A DNA stretch of 64,000 nucleotides. It comes from Actinoplanes solisilvae (GTDB taxonomy: Bacteria; Actinomycetota; Actinomycetes; Mycobacteriales; Micromonosporaceae). The notes beneath the pieces are model-generated. The model worked only from the letters and a program-made list of their open reading frames with translations. It had not been told where the DNA came from and ran no database searches. A program made the position numbers and the translations under genes. Where the stretch lies: the NCBI RefSeq assembly GCF_003999975.1, contig NZ_RJAC01000009.1, forward strand, positions 220,631-284,630, read 5' to 3'. Positions 50,753 to 59,719 of the stretch are shown here, piece by piece (the first letter of the stretch is position 1; each line of letters starts with the position of its first letter).

Positions 50753-52132
50753 GTGGCCTTCCTGACCGGCGCCGTCGTGCTGGCGGCCGGTCTGACCACC
50801 GGCGCCCGATCGCTGAAACCCGGCGAACGCGGCGCCTGGGTGCCGTGGATCATCGGCGTCAGCTGCGCCCTGATCGGCTACCTGCCGTGGGCCGCCACGA
50901 GCCTGCTCGGCATGTCGGCCACCATCGGCAACCTGGCGGTCCCCCTCTGGGCCGGCGTCTACTTCTGGCTGGCCGTGGCCATCGTCTGCATGATCAAGCA
51001 GCGGGCGCTGCCGCGCTCCGAGCGCATCGCGCTGGCCAAGGACGTCGGTGTGGTCGTCGCCGCCGCGACCGTCTTCGCCTGGCACGTGCTGATCGAGCCG
51101 GCGTTGGACGGCAACGTGACAGCGGACGAGTGGGCGCTGATCGCCGCGTTCTGCTATCCCCTGGGCGACATCACCGTCCTGGTGCTCGGCCTGACCCTGC
51201 TGCTCACCCCCGGACGGCCGTCGACCGCCGAACGGCTGATGCTGTGGAGCTTCGCCGGCTGCCTTACGGTCGACATCACGCAGGTGGTGCTGCCGATGGT
51301 CGCCCCCGACGCCGGCTTCGCCTGGTACATCCCCAGCTACATGATCATCAACGGCTTGATGGCCGCCGCCGTGCTGCACCCGAGCCGCAGCCGCGTGACC
51401 GGGCCGGTGCTGCAGGCCGGCGCGACCCCCGGCATGCGCGGCTGGCGGATGATCCTGCTCGGCAGCGCGCTCAGCGCCGTCGGCCTCAGCGTGATCCTGA
51501 TGCCGCACTCCGGCTGGAACCGGCTGCAGACCGCGGCGGCGATGCTCATCATGATCGCGGTGATCCTCTCCCGGCTCCAGCGCGCCGTCGCCGACCTGGC
51601 CAGCGCCGAACAGACCATGCGCCACCAGGCGACCCACGACCAGCTGACCGGCGTCGCCAACCGAGCCCGCCTGATGGACGAGATGCGCCACGCCGTCACC
51701 AAGTCCCCGACCCTGTTCTTCGTCGACCTGGACGGCTTCAAGGCGATCAACGACACCCGAGGCCACCACACCGGCGACATAGTGCTGAAGGCAGTGGCCG
51801 AACGCCTCACCAGCATCGTCCGCAGCACCGACAGCGTGGCCCGCCTGGGCGGCGACGAGTTCGTCGTGGTCTGCACAGGCCTGGGCCCCGACGAGGTAAC
51901 CGCCCTGGCCGCCCGCATCGAACGCACCCTGTCTTCGCCGATCGCTGGCGACGGCGGCCCGGTAACCGTCGGTTCCTCGATCGGCATCCTGACCCTGCCG
52001 CACACCGCCGCCGATCCCTCCGCCGCCGACGACCTGATCAGCGACCTACTGCGTACGGCCGACGCCGCGATGTACGAGGCCAAGCGAGACGGCGGCGGCA
52101 CTAAAATCGTCGAGTACGCCCTCAGCGCCTGA
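50753..52132 (+). CDS. Membrane GGDEF diguanylate cyclase, N-terminus frameshifted
   Basis: 459 aa from GTG 50753: about eight membrane helices (VAFLTGAVVLAAGLTTGA first, LQTAAAMLIMIAVIL last) and a GGDEF domain (about 285-455). The active-site loop RLGGDEFVVV is intact, as are FVDLDGFKAIND and DAAMYEAKRDGG. An RSTD motif five residues before GGDEF is a c-di-GMP inhibitory site. No EAL domain. A helix-forming stretch, SWQVVLGAITLLAIPVLVLP, is encoded directly upstream (50655-50765) in another frame. It looks like the lost first membrane helix, so a one-base shift near 50740 has split the gene. GTG 50753 may rescue expression. Confidence 0.82.
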   Translation: MAFLTGAVVLAAGLTTGARSLKPGERGAWVPWIIGVSCALIGYLPWAATSLLGMSATIGNLAVPLWAGVYFWLAVAIVCMIKQRALPRSERIALAKDVGVVVAAATVFAWHVLIEPALDGNVTADEWALIAAFCYPLGDITVLVLGLTLLLTPGRPSTAERLMLWSFAGCLTVDITQVVLPMVAPDAGFAWYIPSYMIINGLMAAAVLHPSRSRVTGPVLQAGATPGMRGWRMILLGSALSAVGLSVILMPHSGWNRLQTAAAMLIMIAVILSRLQRAVADLASAEQTMRHQATHDQLTGVANRARLMDEMRHAVTKSPTLFFVDLDGFKAINDTRGHHTGDIVLKAVAERLTSIVRSTDSVARLGGDEFVVVCTGLGPDEVTALAARIERTLSSPIAGDGGPVTVGSSIGILTLPHTAADPSAADDLISDLLRTADAAMYEAKRDGGGTKIVEYALSA

Positions 52133-52355
52133 CAACCTGCCACTTCGCCCAGGCCAGCTCGGACAGGATCGCGACCAGCGGTGGGATGAACGCGGGTTTC
52201 AGTTCGCCCCGCTTCTCGGCGACGCCTCCCTCGGCACTCAGTCGCCAGACGCCGAAGGGGTTACCCCACTGCGAGCTGCCGCAGGCACGGTACAGAGGCC
52301 CCGGCGCGCCGGCACGACGGACACGACGCTCAACCCCCAGTCGACTCCCGGACAA
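52122..52355 (-). CDS. Small hypothetical protein, uncertain
   Basis: Up to 77 aa; the C-terminal half (NPFGVWRLSAEGG, then KPAFIPPLVAILSELAWAKW) has good codon bias and looks protein-like, while the start is unclear (first possible start TTG 52355). It overlaps the end of the GGDEF gene by 11 bases and the promoter of the DinB gene. It may be the remnant of a larger protein. No family recognised. Confidence 0.3.
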   Translation of the reverse strand: MSGSRLGVERRVRRAGAPGPLYRACGSSQWGNPFGVWRLSAEGGVAEKRGELKPAFIPPLVAILSELAWAKWQVVRR

Positions 52356-52362
52356 TGGGGAG

Positions 52363-52872
52363 ATGACATTGCCGTTCCCCTCGCCGACGACCCCCGCATC
52401 AGGACGTGCCGAGATCTTCCTGGGCTACCTCGAATACTTTCGGGAGACACTGCTGTCCAAGGTGTCCGCACTACCTGACGACGCGTTGCGGCGCAGCCGG
52501 CTTCCTTCCGGGTGGACTCCCCTCGAGCTGATCAAACATCTGCGCTACGTCGAGCTCCGCTGGATCGAGTGGGGCTTCGAGGGCATCGACATAGACAAGC
52601 CATGGGCCGACCGGCGCGAGGATCGCTGGTACGTGGAGCCCGACGAGACACGCGACAGCCTGACATCGTCACTCCGTGCTCAAGGACGACACACCGCGTC
52701 CGTAGTCACGAGCAACGACCTTGAGACGGTCGGAGCTCCCGGTCCGAGATGGGACGGAGCGGCGCCACCGACGCTGGAGCGCGTGCTCTTCCACCTCGTG
52801 CAGGAGTACGCCCGTCATCTCGGGCACCTCGACATCGTTGCTGAACTCGCCGATGGGCCGGTCGGCGAGTAG
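52363..52872 (+). CDS. DinB/DUF664 family protein
   Basis: 169-aa four-helix bundle of the DinB/DUF664 superfamily, which includes actinobacterial mycothiol-dependent enzymes. Candidate metal-ligand histidines are in LELIKHLRYVELRW and in the C-terminal VLFHLVQEYARHLGHLDI helix, the usual three-His arrangement. A GGGGAG Shine-Dalgarno directly touches ATG 52363, a short spacing that may lower expression. Function beyond the family is not known. Confidence 0.85.
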   Translation: MTLPFPSPTTPASGRAEIFLGYLEYFRETLLSKVSALPDDALRRSRLPSGWTPLELIKHLRYVELRWIEWGFEGIDIDKPWADRREDRWYVEPDETRDSLTSSLRAQGRHTASVVTSNDLETVGAPGPRWDGAAPPTLERVLFHLVQEYARHLGHLDIVAELADGPVGE

Positions 52873-53040
52873 CGCATTCCGTCGACCTGACGAGAACTCT
52901 TCCGGGTCGAAACCAGAGGCGACGCCGCGCTGCAAGACCTTTACCCATGATGGGCCCCCGACCGCTGCCCGACCTCCCGGCCCGCGTCTGGGGTGATACA
53001 GGGCGGAAGCGGATCAACATAGTTACGCATCTGGATGGTC

Positions 53041-53703
53041 TCAGTCGTCGGTGTTGGCTGCTTGCGCGGGCCAGACGACTGCCTCCAACTTTCCGCCGAG
53101 CGCTGCGTTGAGTTTCGCGATGTCGGCCGGGCGTCCGTTGACCAAGATTGGACGGCGTGCGCCGCTCAGGAGGGGGAGATCGACCGGAGAGTCGCTGTAC
53201 GCGATGTCCCAGGGCGCGATGATGCCCCGAGCGGCGAGTTGTCGCAGCTTCTCGGCCCCGCGGTTGTGAACGCTTCCGCTCGGGCTCAGCAGACGGGACC
53301 CGATGAGTTCCGCCGTGGACAACCTGAGTTGGTCGAGTACGGAGCGCGCCAAGGTCTCTTCGGACGCGGTGACGACAACGACTCGGTCGCCGTCGGCGAG
53401 GTGTTGCTGAAGCGCGTTCACGCCGGCTGCGATGATACGTCCGGGCTCGTGGGCCAAAGCCGGTCCGAAGTCGGCGAGTCGCTGGTGCAGTACCTCGGAG
53501 CGAAGGCCGAACGTTCCGATCCTGGTCACCAGCCGGGCCGCCCGGGCCCACTGACCCGGAAGCAGCGCGAGGAAGATGACGGCCGGCAGCGCCAGGACAG
53601 CAAGCACGGCTCTCCAGCCGCGCAGCGCACGGCGCCGAAGGAACAGGGCGAACGAGTCTCCGCGGACCAGAACGCCATCGAAGTCGAACAACACGGTTCT
53701 CAT
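53041..53703 (-). CDS. HAD-superfamily phosphatase-like protein
   Basis: 220-aa HAD-IB (phosphoserine-phosphatase-like) hydrolase. Motif I is LFDFDGVLVRGDSF near the start (nucleophile Asp), motif II VVVVTASEETL, motif III/IV the Lys of GAEKLRQLAA and the acidic pair region IAYSDSPVDLPLL. A helical cap (about 17-75) is hydrophobic in part (RAVLAVLALPAVIFLALLPG) and may be membrane-associated. ATG 53703 sits at motif I; the frame continues upstream only through the dispersed repeat. Substrate unknown. Confidence 0.85.
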   Translation of the reverse strand: MRTVLFDFDGVLVRGDSFALFLRRRALRGWRAVLAVLALPAVIFLALLPGQWARAARLVTRIGTFGLRSEVLHQRLADFGPALAHEPGRIIAAGVNALQQHLADGDRVVVVTASEETLARSVLDQLRLSTAELIGSRLLSPSGSVHNRGAEKLRQLAARGIIAPWDIAYSDSPVDLPLLSGARRPILVNGRPADIAKLNAALGGKLEAVVWPAQAANTDD

Positions 53704-53726
53704 CAGGATCGCCAAAGTACCTGACC

Positions 53727-53827
53727 GCGAAGGCACGCAGCGCCAGCCGCAAGCGGCCTGGTTCGAACGCCTGACCCACCACTCGGCTGCGCCCGGGTGA
53801 CGGTAGTCCCAGCGCAACCACCGTCAG
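53727..53827. repeat. Dispersed repeat, copy B (inverted relative to A)
   Basis: Reading leftward from 53827 it matches copy A at 41401: CTGACGGTGGTTGCG at one end, GGTGGGTCA, GCGTTCGAACC and GGCGCTGCG further on. It begins directly after the stop codon of the GH13 gene and ends about 25 bases before the HAD start codon. Spacing between blocks differs from copy A by about 2 bases. Confidence 0.7.
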
Positions 53828-55651
53828 TCAGCTGTAGATGACGCACCCACCAGCAGGAACCGTCAGTTCGACCGCTTTGCCGTTGCGCGGTTCCACGTCC
53901 AGCGTCTGCCCCTCCTGCCCCCGGTCGGTGCTGAACAAGCACGTCAGCTTCGCCCCGAGCGGATGCAGCTCGTCGTCGATCGTGACCCACGCCGTCCGGG
54001 CGTTGTCGGGGTCGGTGTTGATGGCCGCCACGGCCTCGGTTCCCGCGAAGAGCCGCGACCAGGCGACCACCGAGCGCATCTCACCGCCGAAGAGCTGCGG
54101 GTAGCCGAAGTTCACGCCGTCGCCCGAGATCTGGCGTAGATACTGGCGGCCGCGGCGCAACGCCGGCTGCGTTCGGCGCAGGGACAGGATTCGGGACACC
54201 TGGCGGTAGGTCTCGTTGTCCTCGTCGAAGGCGTGTGCTCCCCGGCTGCGGAACGGCCCGAACGAACCGCCGAACATTGCCTCGCGCAGGTAGCGGTCGT
54301 TCGGTCCGTGGCCGTCGAAGCCCTGCTCGCCGCCGTAGTACAGGCACGGGATGCCCAGGGTCAGGGCGTTCAGCGCGATCGCCGCCACCCCCAGTTTCTT
54401 GCCGGCCTCGTCGGCGGCGAAGCGGGCCTTGTTCTCGCCCTTGCGCACCTGGTCGTGGTCGTCGAAGGCTGTCACCACGCGATTGCGGAACCAGGTGTGC
54501 GAGTCCTTGCCCAGCTGCAGCGCGTCTCGGAACAGGCCGAAGTAGTCGCGCGGGTCGCGGCGGCCCTTCACGAGCCATTCCATCTGGTCCTGGACGTCGG
54601 CTATGCCCAGCGCCGCGTTCATGCCGACTTCTTCGAGGGTTCGGTACGCGAAGTCGCGCGGGCCGGTGATCTCGGCGATCAGGTAGAAGTTCTCCTTGCC
54701 GAGCGACTGCGCGAATTCGTGGACGGCCGACGCGAAGTAGCGGGCCGCGCCCGGGTCCATGTGTTTGACCGTGTCGACCCGGAAGCCGTCCAGGTCGGCG
54801 TACGCGATCCAGTACTGGTAGACGCGGGTCAGCGTTCGCAGGGCCGGCGACGGCCGGTAGCCCTCGGTTGTCCCGGCTCCCAGCGAGATGTCTTTCAGCC
54901 CGATGAAGTCGCCCTCGAGGTATTCGGGATACCAGTCCCAGTTGTCGATGCGCCCCTTGGCCGAGAACGTGTCGGGGCGCTGCAGTTCGGCCGGCCACAC
55001 GGCCGCGTCGAGATCGGCCACAGGAGAACCGAACGGCAGGGATGCTCGCCCGGAAGCGTCGCGGAAGCCGGCCACGCGATAGGGCCGACCGTCCCAGCGG
55101 GCGTCGAAGCCCGACGCCGTCGGATACCGGTCGGGGTCGTACCCGAAAACGTCGCCCGCGTGGTTGAGCACCACGTCGAGGATGACGCGGACGCCGAGCG
55201 AGTGGGCTTCAGTGACCAGGTCACGAAGGTCGGATGCCGTCCCGAAGTGCGGGTCGACGTCGAGGAAGTTCTGGGTGGCGTACCCGTGGTAACTGTGGCC
55301 GCTGGTCTGTTTCAGGACGGGGCTGACCCAGACCGCCGTCACGCCGAGCCGGTGCAGATAGCCGAGCTTGCCGCGCAGCCCGGACAGGGTTCCGCCGGCC
55401 CAGGTGGCGCCCGCCTCGTGCCACATCGGGTCGTCGGCCGCGTCATGATCAGCCGGGGACAGCAACGGGGTCGACCCTGACGTGACCACCGCGCCCGAAT
55501 TGTCCCGGTAGCCCTGCTCGTTGCCGTCCGAGAAACGGTCGAGCATCAGGAAGTAGAGGACTTCGTCCTCCCAGGCGGCCGGCGACGGATGAAAGTCGCG
55601 GCCGGCGACCAACTGCAGGAAGTTGATTTCAGCGACTTCTCGGAAGCTCAT
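53828..55651 (-). CDS. GH13 alpha-amylase family enzyme, cytosolic
   Basis: 607-aa glycoside hydrolase of family 13. Conserved regions: I DVVLNHAGD, II GFRVDTVKH (nucleophile Asp), III LIAEITG (acid/base Glu), IV FDDHDQ. The start MSFREVAEINFLQLVAGRDFHPSPAAWEDEVLYFL and the barrel opener VLYFLMLDRFSDGN show no signal peptide, so it acts on intracellular glucan or oligosaccharide. ATG 55651 is directly preceded by a 13-bp hairpin. In-frame GTG 55672 is an alternative. It follows the penicillin-binding protein gene by 60 bases in the same direction. Confidence 0.9.
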   Translation of the reverse strand: MSFREVAEINFLQLVAGRDFHPSPAAWEDEVLYFLMLDRFSDGNEQGYRDNSGAVVTSGSTPLLSPADHDAADDPMWHEAGATWAGGTLSGLRGKLGYLHRLGVTAVWVSPVLKQTSGHSYHGYATQNFLDVDPHFGTASDLRDLVTEAHSLGVRVILDVVLNHAGDVFGYDPDRYPTASGFDARWDGRPYRVAGFRDASGRASLPFGSPVADLDAAVWPAELQRPDTFSAKGRIDNWDWYPEYLEGDFIGLKDISLGAGTTEGYRPSPALRTLTRVYQYWIAYADLDGFRVDTVKHMDPGAARYFASAVHEFAQSLGKENFYLIAEITGPRDFAYRTLEEVGMNAALGIADVQDQMEWLVKGRRDPRDYFGLFRDALQLGKDSHTWFRNRVVTAFDDHDQVRKGENKARFAADEAGKKLGVAAIALNALTLGIPCLYYGGEQGFDGHGPNDRYLREAMFGGSFGPFRSRGAHAFDEDNETYRQVSRILSLRRTQPALRRGRQYLRQISGDGVNFGYPQLFGGEMRSVVAWSRLFAGTEAVAAINTDPDNARTAWVTIDDELHPLGAKLTCLFSTDRGQEGQTLDVEPRNGKAVELTVPAGGCVIYS

Positions 55652-55652
55652 A

Positions 55653-55695
55653 GCAACAGAGCCAACCCCCACCGTACGAGGATTGGCTCTGTTGC
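55653..55695. terminator. 13-bp hairpin abutting the amylase start
   Basis: Perfect arms GCAACAGAGCCAA (55653-55665) and TTGGCTCTGTTGC (55683-55695), loop 17 bases. On the leftward transcript it ends one base before the amylase ATG, and the loop holds GGTGGGGG, the best Shine-Dalgarno candidate. It could terminate the upstream penicillin-binding protein transcript or control amylase translation. Confidence 0.6.
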
Positions 55696-55711
55696 ATCCG
55701 AGATCTGACTT

Positions 55712-57841
55712 CTACTCGCCCGGCTTCGGGAATTCCTCTTTGTCCTGGCCCTTCATGTAGTCGGCCAGGGTGCGGTATACGACCGGGTTCACGATGCCGT
55801 GCGGCATGTGGTCGGTGTGGTTCGCCCAGTCCGGGTTCACCATGTAGCCCGCCACCACCATGTTGCGCGACCCCACCACCAGCGACGCCGTCTTGTCGGC
55901 GTCGGTCGTGCCGGTCTTGCCGAAGATCGGGTGCTTGATGGTGCCGTACGCGTTGGGTTCGGTCGATCCGGCGCAGTTGCCGAGCTGGGCGTGGTCGCCG
56001 ACGGGGCAGCGCGCCGCGTCGAGGGCCTTGCGGGCCACGTCCTTGTCCGTCACGCGCTTGCACAACGGCTGACCCGCCTTGACCTTGGAGCCGTTCGCCG
56101 CCGTGATCTGCTTGATCGGCGTCGGCGCGCAGAACATGCCGTCGCCGGCCAGGGTGGCGTACGCGTTCGCGATGTCCAGCGGGGTCGACGTGGTCACACC
56201 CAGGGTGAACGCACCGAAGTTGTGCGCTGCCTCGGGGGTCGCCACCAGGTCGTGCTCGGCCTGCGAGCGGAACGTCATGCCGAACCGCTTCGCGACGTCC
56301 ACCACCTTCTCGGCGCCGATCTGTTCCTGCAGCGGCACGAAGTATGTGTTCACCGACTTGCCGAAGCCGGTCCACATGTTGAACGTGCCCTTCTCGTTCG
56401 GTGACGCGTTGCTCGGGCAGTAGTCGGTCGTGCCCGGGCAGGCCGCGGGTGCTCCGGCCGCGATCGGGTAGTTCGAGTGGTACGTCGAGCCCGAGGTGAT
56501 GTTGTGGCTCAGTTCGAGGCCGTTCTCGAGCGCGGCGACCATCGTGAACATCTTGAACACCGAGCCGGCCTGGTAGCCGTTGATGTCGCCGCCACCGGTG
56601 ATGATCGGGTTCGTGGTGTTCGGGTAGGTCGCGCGGGCCCCGTACTTGCGGGTCTGCGGGTTTGAGCTCTTCGGGTTCTTGCCGTCGTCGAGCTTGAACT
56701 TGCGGTTCGCCGCCAGCGCCTTGACCTGCCCGGTGCCCGGTTCGATCCCGGCGATCAGGACGGCGTTCTTGTCCTTGTCCTTGATCTTCTTCGTGATCTC
56801 TTTGCGGGCCGCGTTCTGCGCTTTGACGTCCATCGACGTGACGATCGTGTAGCCGCCGGTCTTGAGCTGGCGTTCCCGCTCGTACGCGTTGTTGCCGAAG
56901 GCCTTCTGCTGCATCCACCAGCGGTAGACGTAGTCGCAGAAGAAGCCCCAGCTGTTGTTCGCGACCGACGTGCAGCCGTTGCCGGGCCGGTTCGTGGTGC
57001 GGGCGAGCTTGACCTTCTTGGCCGCGTCGCCCTGCTCCTTGGTGATCTGCTTGAGCGCCACCATGTTGTCGATGATGTAGTTGCGCCGGTCCAGGGCCTG
57101 CGGGTACCCGGTCTTGGTCGTCGGGTCGAACGCGGTCGGCGCCTTCACCATGCCGGCCAGCAGCGCCGACTCGGCGATCGTGAGGTCCTTGGGCTTCTTC
57201 TTGAAGTAGACCTGGCTGCCGGCGTAGATCCCGTACGCCCCGTTGCCGAACGGCGCGAGGTTCAGGTACCGGGTCAGGATCTCTTTCTTGTCGAGGTCCT
57301 TCTCCACCTGCAGCGCGTACTTGATCTCGCTGACCTTGCGCTCGGGGCTGTCCTTGGTGGCGTCGATCGCCTCCTGCGGCGTCTTCGCCCCGTAGGCCTG
57401 CGCCATGCGTACGTACTGCATGGTCAGGGTCGACGCGCCCTGCTGGGAGCCGCCCTGGTGATTGTTGACGACCGCGCGGGCGATGCCTTTGAAGTCGACG
57501 CCGTTGTGTTCGTAGAACTTGTGGTCCTCGGCGGCGACGATCGCGTCCTGCATGTTCTTCGAGATCTGGCTGTTCGGCACGTCGCTGCGGAACTCGTCGT
57601 AGAGGACCGCGATCTGTGTCTTGCCGTCGCTGGCGAAGACCCGCGTCACCTGCGGGGCGGACTGCTGCTCGATCGTGCTCGGCAGCGCCGCGAAGCCCTC
57701 CGAGCCGGCCTTGGCCACGAGGCCGCCGAGGGCGACCGCGGGGAACGAGGCGGCCGAGACCACGACCCCGGTCAGCAGGCCACACGTAAGCAGAAGCACG
57801 GCCTTGCGGCTGAGCGATCGATCCTTCGTCCGGTTACCCAT
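55712..57841 (-). CDS. Bifunctional class A penicillin-binding protein (GT51 + transpeptidase)
   Basis: 709-aa peptidoglycan synthase. N-terminal anchor KAVLLLTCGLLTGVVVSAASF; GT51 motifs AIVAAEDHKFYEHNGVDFKGIARA, GASTLTMQYVR, RKVSEIKYALQVE and LNLAPFGNGAYGI; transpeptidase motifs SVFK (Ser nucleophile, YQAGSVFKMFT), SVN (GKSVNTYF) and KTGTT (FGKTGTTDADK). It polymerises glycan strands and cross-links peptides on the outer face of the membrane. Many actinobacterial relatives have C-terminal PASTA or Pro-rich tails; this one ends soon after the domain (KGQDKEEFPKPGE). ATG 57841. Confidence 0.95.
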   Translation of the reverse strand: MGNRTKDRSLSRKAVLLLTCGLLTGVVVSAASFPAVALGGLVAKAGSEGFAALPSTIEQQSAPQVTRVFASDGKTQIAVLYDEFRSDVPNSQISKNMQDAIVAAEDHKFYEHNGVDFKGIARAVVNNHQGGSQQGASTLTMQYVRMAQAYGAKTPQEAIDATKDSPERKVSEIKYALQVEKDLDKKEILTRYLNLAPFGNGAYGIYAGSQVYFKKKPKDLTIAESALLAGMVKAPTAFDPTTKTGYPQALDRRNYIIDNMVALKQITKEQGDAAKKVKLARTTNRPGNGCTSVANNSWGFFCDYVYRWWMQQKAFGNNAYERERQLKTGGYTIVTSMDVKAQNAARKEITKKIKDKDKNAVLIAGIEPGTGQVKALAANRKFKLDDGKNPKSSNPQTRKYGARATYPNTTNPIITGGGDINGYQAGSVFKMFTMVAALENGLELSHNITSGSTYHSNYPIAAGAPAACPGTTDYCPSNASPNEKGTFNMWTGFGKSVNTYFVPLQEQIGAEKVVDVAKRFGMTFRSQAEHDLVATPEAAHNFGAFTLGVTTSTPLDIANAYATLAGDGMFCAPTPIKQITAANGSKVKAGQPLCKRVTDKDVARKALDAARCPVGDHAQLGNCAGSTEPNAYGTIKHPIFGKTGTTDADKTASLVVGSRNMVVAGYMVNPDWANHTDHMPHGIVNPVVYRTLADYMKGQDKEEFPKPGE

Positions 57842-58080
57842 AGTCACGGAGCTCCAGACCACCTTTCTCGACGGGTTGCAGCCTTCGTCGCCGCGAGGGC
57901 GGGACGTCCGGGAGCGCCGAGCGCCGTCCGGAACGCCCGGGAAGCGTACGTGATCATGATGTGCCCCGGCGTCAAGCCTAGGCTTCGCCGATCGATCCCT
58001 TTTCGTCCCTCCCGGACGTGTGATCCATGCCCTTGATCCACGCTGGGGAAACCGACTCGATCTCCCCGTAGGGTTTCGGG

Positions 58081-58794
58081 ATGAGTTTCCAGGACGACGT
58101 CCGCAGCACGTTCCGGCGCGGCGACAGTGACGCAGTGTTGCGAATGGCTTCGGCCGAGTTGGCGCGGGCGAGGGGTGCGGGCGACGCGGCCGGCGAGGTC
58201 GAGGCCCTGTACGCGATGTCGCGCGTCGCGATCCGCGGCGGTGATCTCACCCGCGGTTCAGAGCTGGCCGGCGAGGCCCTCGACGTGGCGATCGGCTCGG
58301 GTTCGCGGCTGCTGGAGGAACGGCCGCGCCACGTGTTGGCCGCCGTCGCGCGTCTGGCGGGCGACTATCCGCTGGCCCGGGACCGCTATCTGGCCAGCAT
58401 CGAGCTCAACGCCGAGCTGGGTCACGATGAGACGGTCATCACCGAGAAGCACAACCTGGCTATGACCGCCCTGCGCCTCGGCGACGTCGACCAGGCCCGC
58501 GAACTGTCGGCGACCGTACGCGAGTGGGTCCTCGGCAAGAACGACAAGACCCTTCTCCCGTACGTCGGAGTGGCCGCGGCGGCGATCGCGACGGCGGAGA
58601 ACGATGCTCCCCGCGCCGCGGCGATGGCCGGGTTCAGTGACGCCGCGTTCGCGGCCCTGGGTCAGGTGCCCGATCCGGACGACGCCGCCGAACTGAACGC
58701 GATCCGCGCGTCGGCCGGGGCCGCCCTGGGTGCCGAGCGCTTCGCCGGGGCGTACGAGGACGGAAAGGCCTGGACGCCCGACGAGGCCTTCTGA
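58081..58794 (+). CDS. TPR-like helical-repeat protein
   Basis: 237 aa, all-helical, with about four degenerate tetratricopeptide-type pairs (AGEVEALYAMSRVAIRGGDL, DYPLARDRYLASIELNAELG, TEKHNLAMTALRLGDVDQARE). Such repeats bind proteins or peptides. ATG 58081 is adjacent to a GGG-rich but not classical Shine-Dalgarno. Divergent from the penicillin-binding protein gene and 27 bases before the esterase gene, so probably cotranscribed with it. No function can be assigned. Confidence 0.7.
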   Translation: MSFQDDVRSTFRRGDSDAVLRMASAELARARGAGDAAGEVEALYAMSRVAIRGGDLTRGSELAGEALDVAIGSGSRLLEERPRHVLAAVARLAGDYPLARDRYLASIELNAELGHDETVITEKHNLAMTALRLGDVDQARELSATVREWVLGKNDKTLLPYVGVAAAAIATAENDAPRAAAMAGFSDAAFAALGQVPDPDDAAELNAIRASAGAALGAERFAGAYEDGKAWTPDEAF

Positions 58795-58821
58795 TCAGTC
58801 GAGTGCGATTATCGTACGGCG

Positions 58822-59562
58822 ATGCGCCATTACTCCGTACGCCTGCAGTCGCCGGACGGCGCAAGCGGGACGCTGGCTGCCTATGGGCACTGGGGGCGGC
58901 CGCTGCTGGTGTTCCCCACCGAGAAGGGCGACGCCTGGGAGTGGGCGAAGAACGGCATGGTCGCCACCATCGATCCGCTGATCGAGGCCGGGCGGGTGAA
59001 GCTCTACTGCGTCGACTCGTTCGACGAGGGCACGTGGTCGGCCCAACACCTGCCGCTGGAGGAGCGGGCCCGGCGGCACGCGGCCTACGAGTCGTGGATT
59101 TCCGACGCGGTCGTGCCGCACATCCGTGCCGACTCCGGCGAAAGTGTCGAGATCGCGACTGCCGGCTGTTCACTGGGGGCCTTCCACGCCCTGAACTTCG
59201 CGTTCCGGCGGGCCGACCTGTTCCCGCTGGCGCTCTGTTTCTCGGGCAACTATGACCCGAGCGCCTGGAACGGGTGGGGCGAGCGCGGCGAGGCCACCTA
59301 TTTCAACAGCCCGGCCGACTATGTGGCCAACCTGCACGGCGACCATCTCGACTGGCTGCGGTCGAGGCTGTCCGTGCTGCTGGTGTGCGGTCAGGGCCAG
59401 TGGGAGGACACGACCGGCGCCCTCGCCTCGACCCCGCACATGGCCGCGATCCTGCGCGACCGGGGCATCCGGCACGAGCTCGACATGTGGGGCGCCGACG
59501 TGCCGCACGACTGGCCGTCCTGGCGGGCTCAACTCGCCCACCACCTGCCACGTTTCAGCTGA
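58822..59562 (+). CDS. Esterase (alpha/beta hydrolase, PF00756-like)
   Basis: 246-aa cytosolic esterase-D/antigen-85-like alpha/beta hydrolase. The nucleophile elbow reads TAGCSLGAFHALNFAFR (Ser about 114), the early Trp-rich segment is EKGDAWEWAKNGMVATIDPL, and the late VCGQGQWED and GADVPHDWPSWRAQL supply the acid and His. Compared with secreted esterases it lacks a signal peptide. It probably forms an operon with the TPR gene. Substrate unknown. Confidence 0.8.
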   Translation: MRHYSVRLQSPDGASGTLAAYGHWGRPLLVFPTEKGDAWEWAKNGMVATIDPLIEAGRVKLYCVDSFDEGTWSAQHLPLEERARRHAAYESWISDAVVPHIRADSGESVEIATAGCSLGAFHALNFAFRRADLFPLALCFSGNYDPSAWNGWGERGEATYFNSPADYVANLHGDHLDWLRSRLSVLLVCGQGQWEDTTGALASTPHMAAILRDRGIRHELDMWGADVPHDWPSWRAQLAHHLPRFS

Positions 59563-59719
59563 GGCGGTACGACGCAGAGTGATCACCAGCGGGTGACGCA
59601 CTGTCGGGTACTTGCCTGCACAGGGTTGACGCCGTTACCTATTGTGACCGTATCTGAAATCGGCCGGATCGCCGACGCCGTCGCACGCCCGGCCACTCAT
59701 CTGTCACGGGGGAGCACGC

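Noticed and set aside
53755..53785. tRNA-like T-loop (GGTTCGAAC) in the dispersed repeat
   Set aside because: The flanking bases do not pair as a T-arm, and no cloverleaf or acceptor stem can be drawn around it in either copy.
52706..53821. Leftward 371-codon frame overlapping the HAD gene
   Set aside because: It begins in the dispersed repeat and is the off-frame shadow of the HAD gene and its surroundings.
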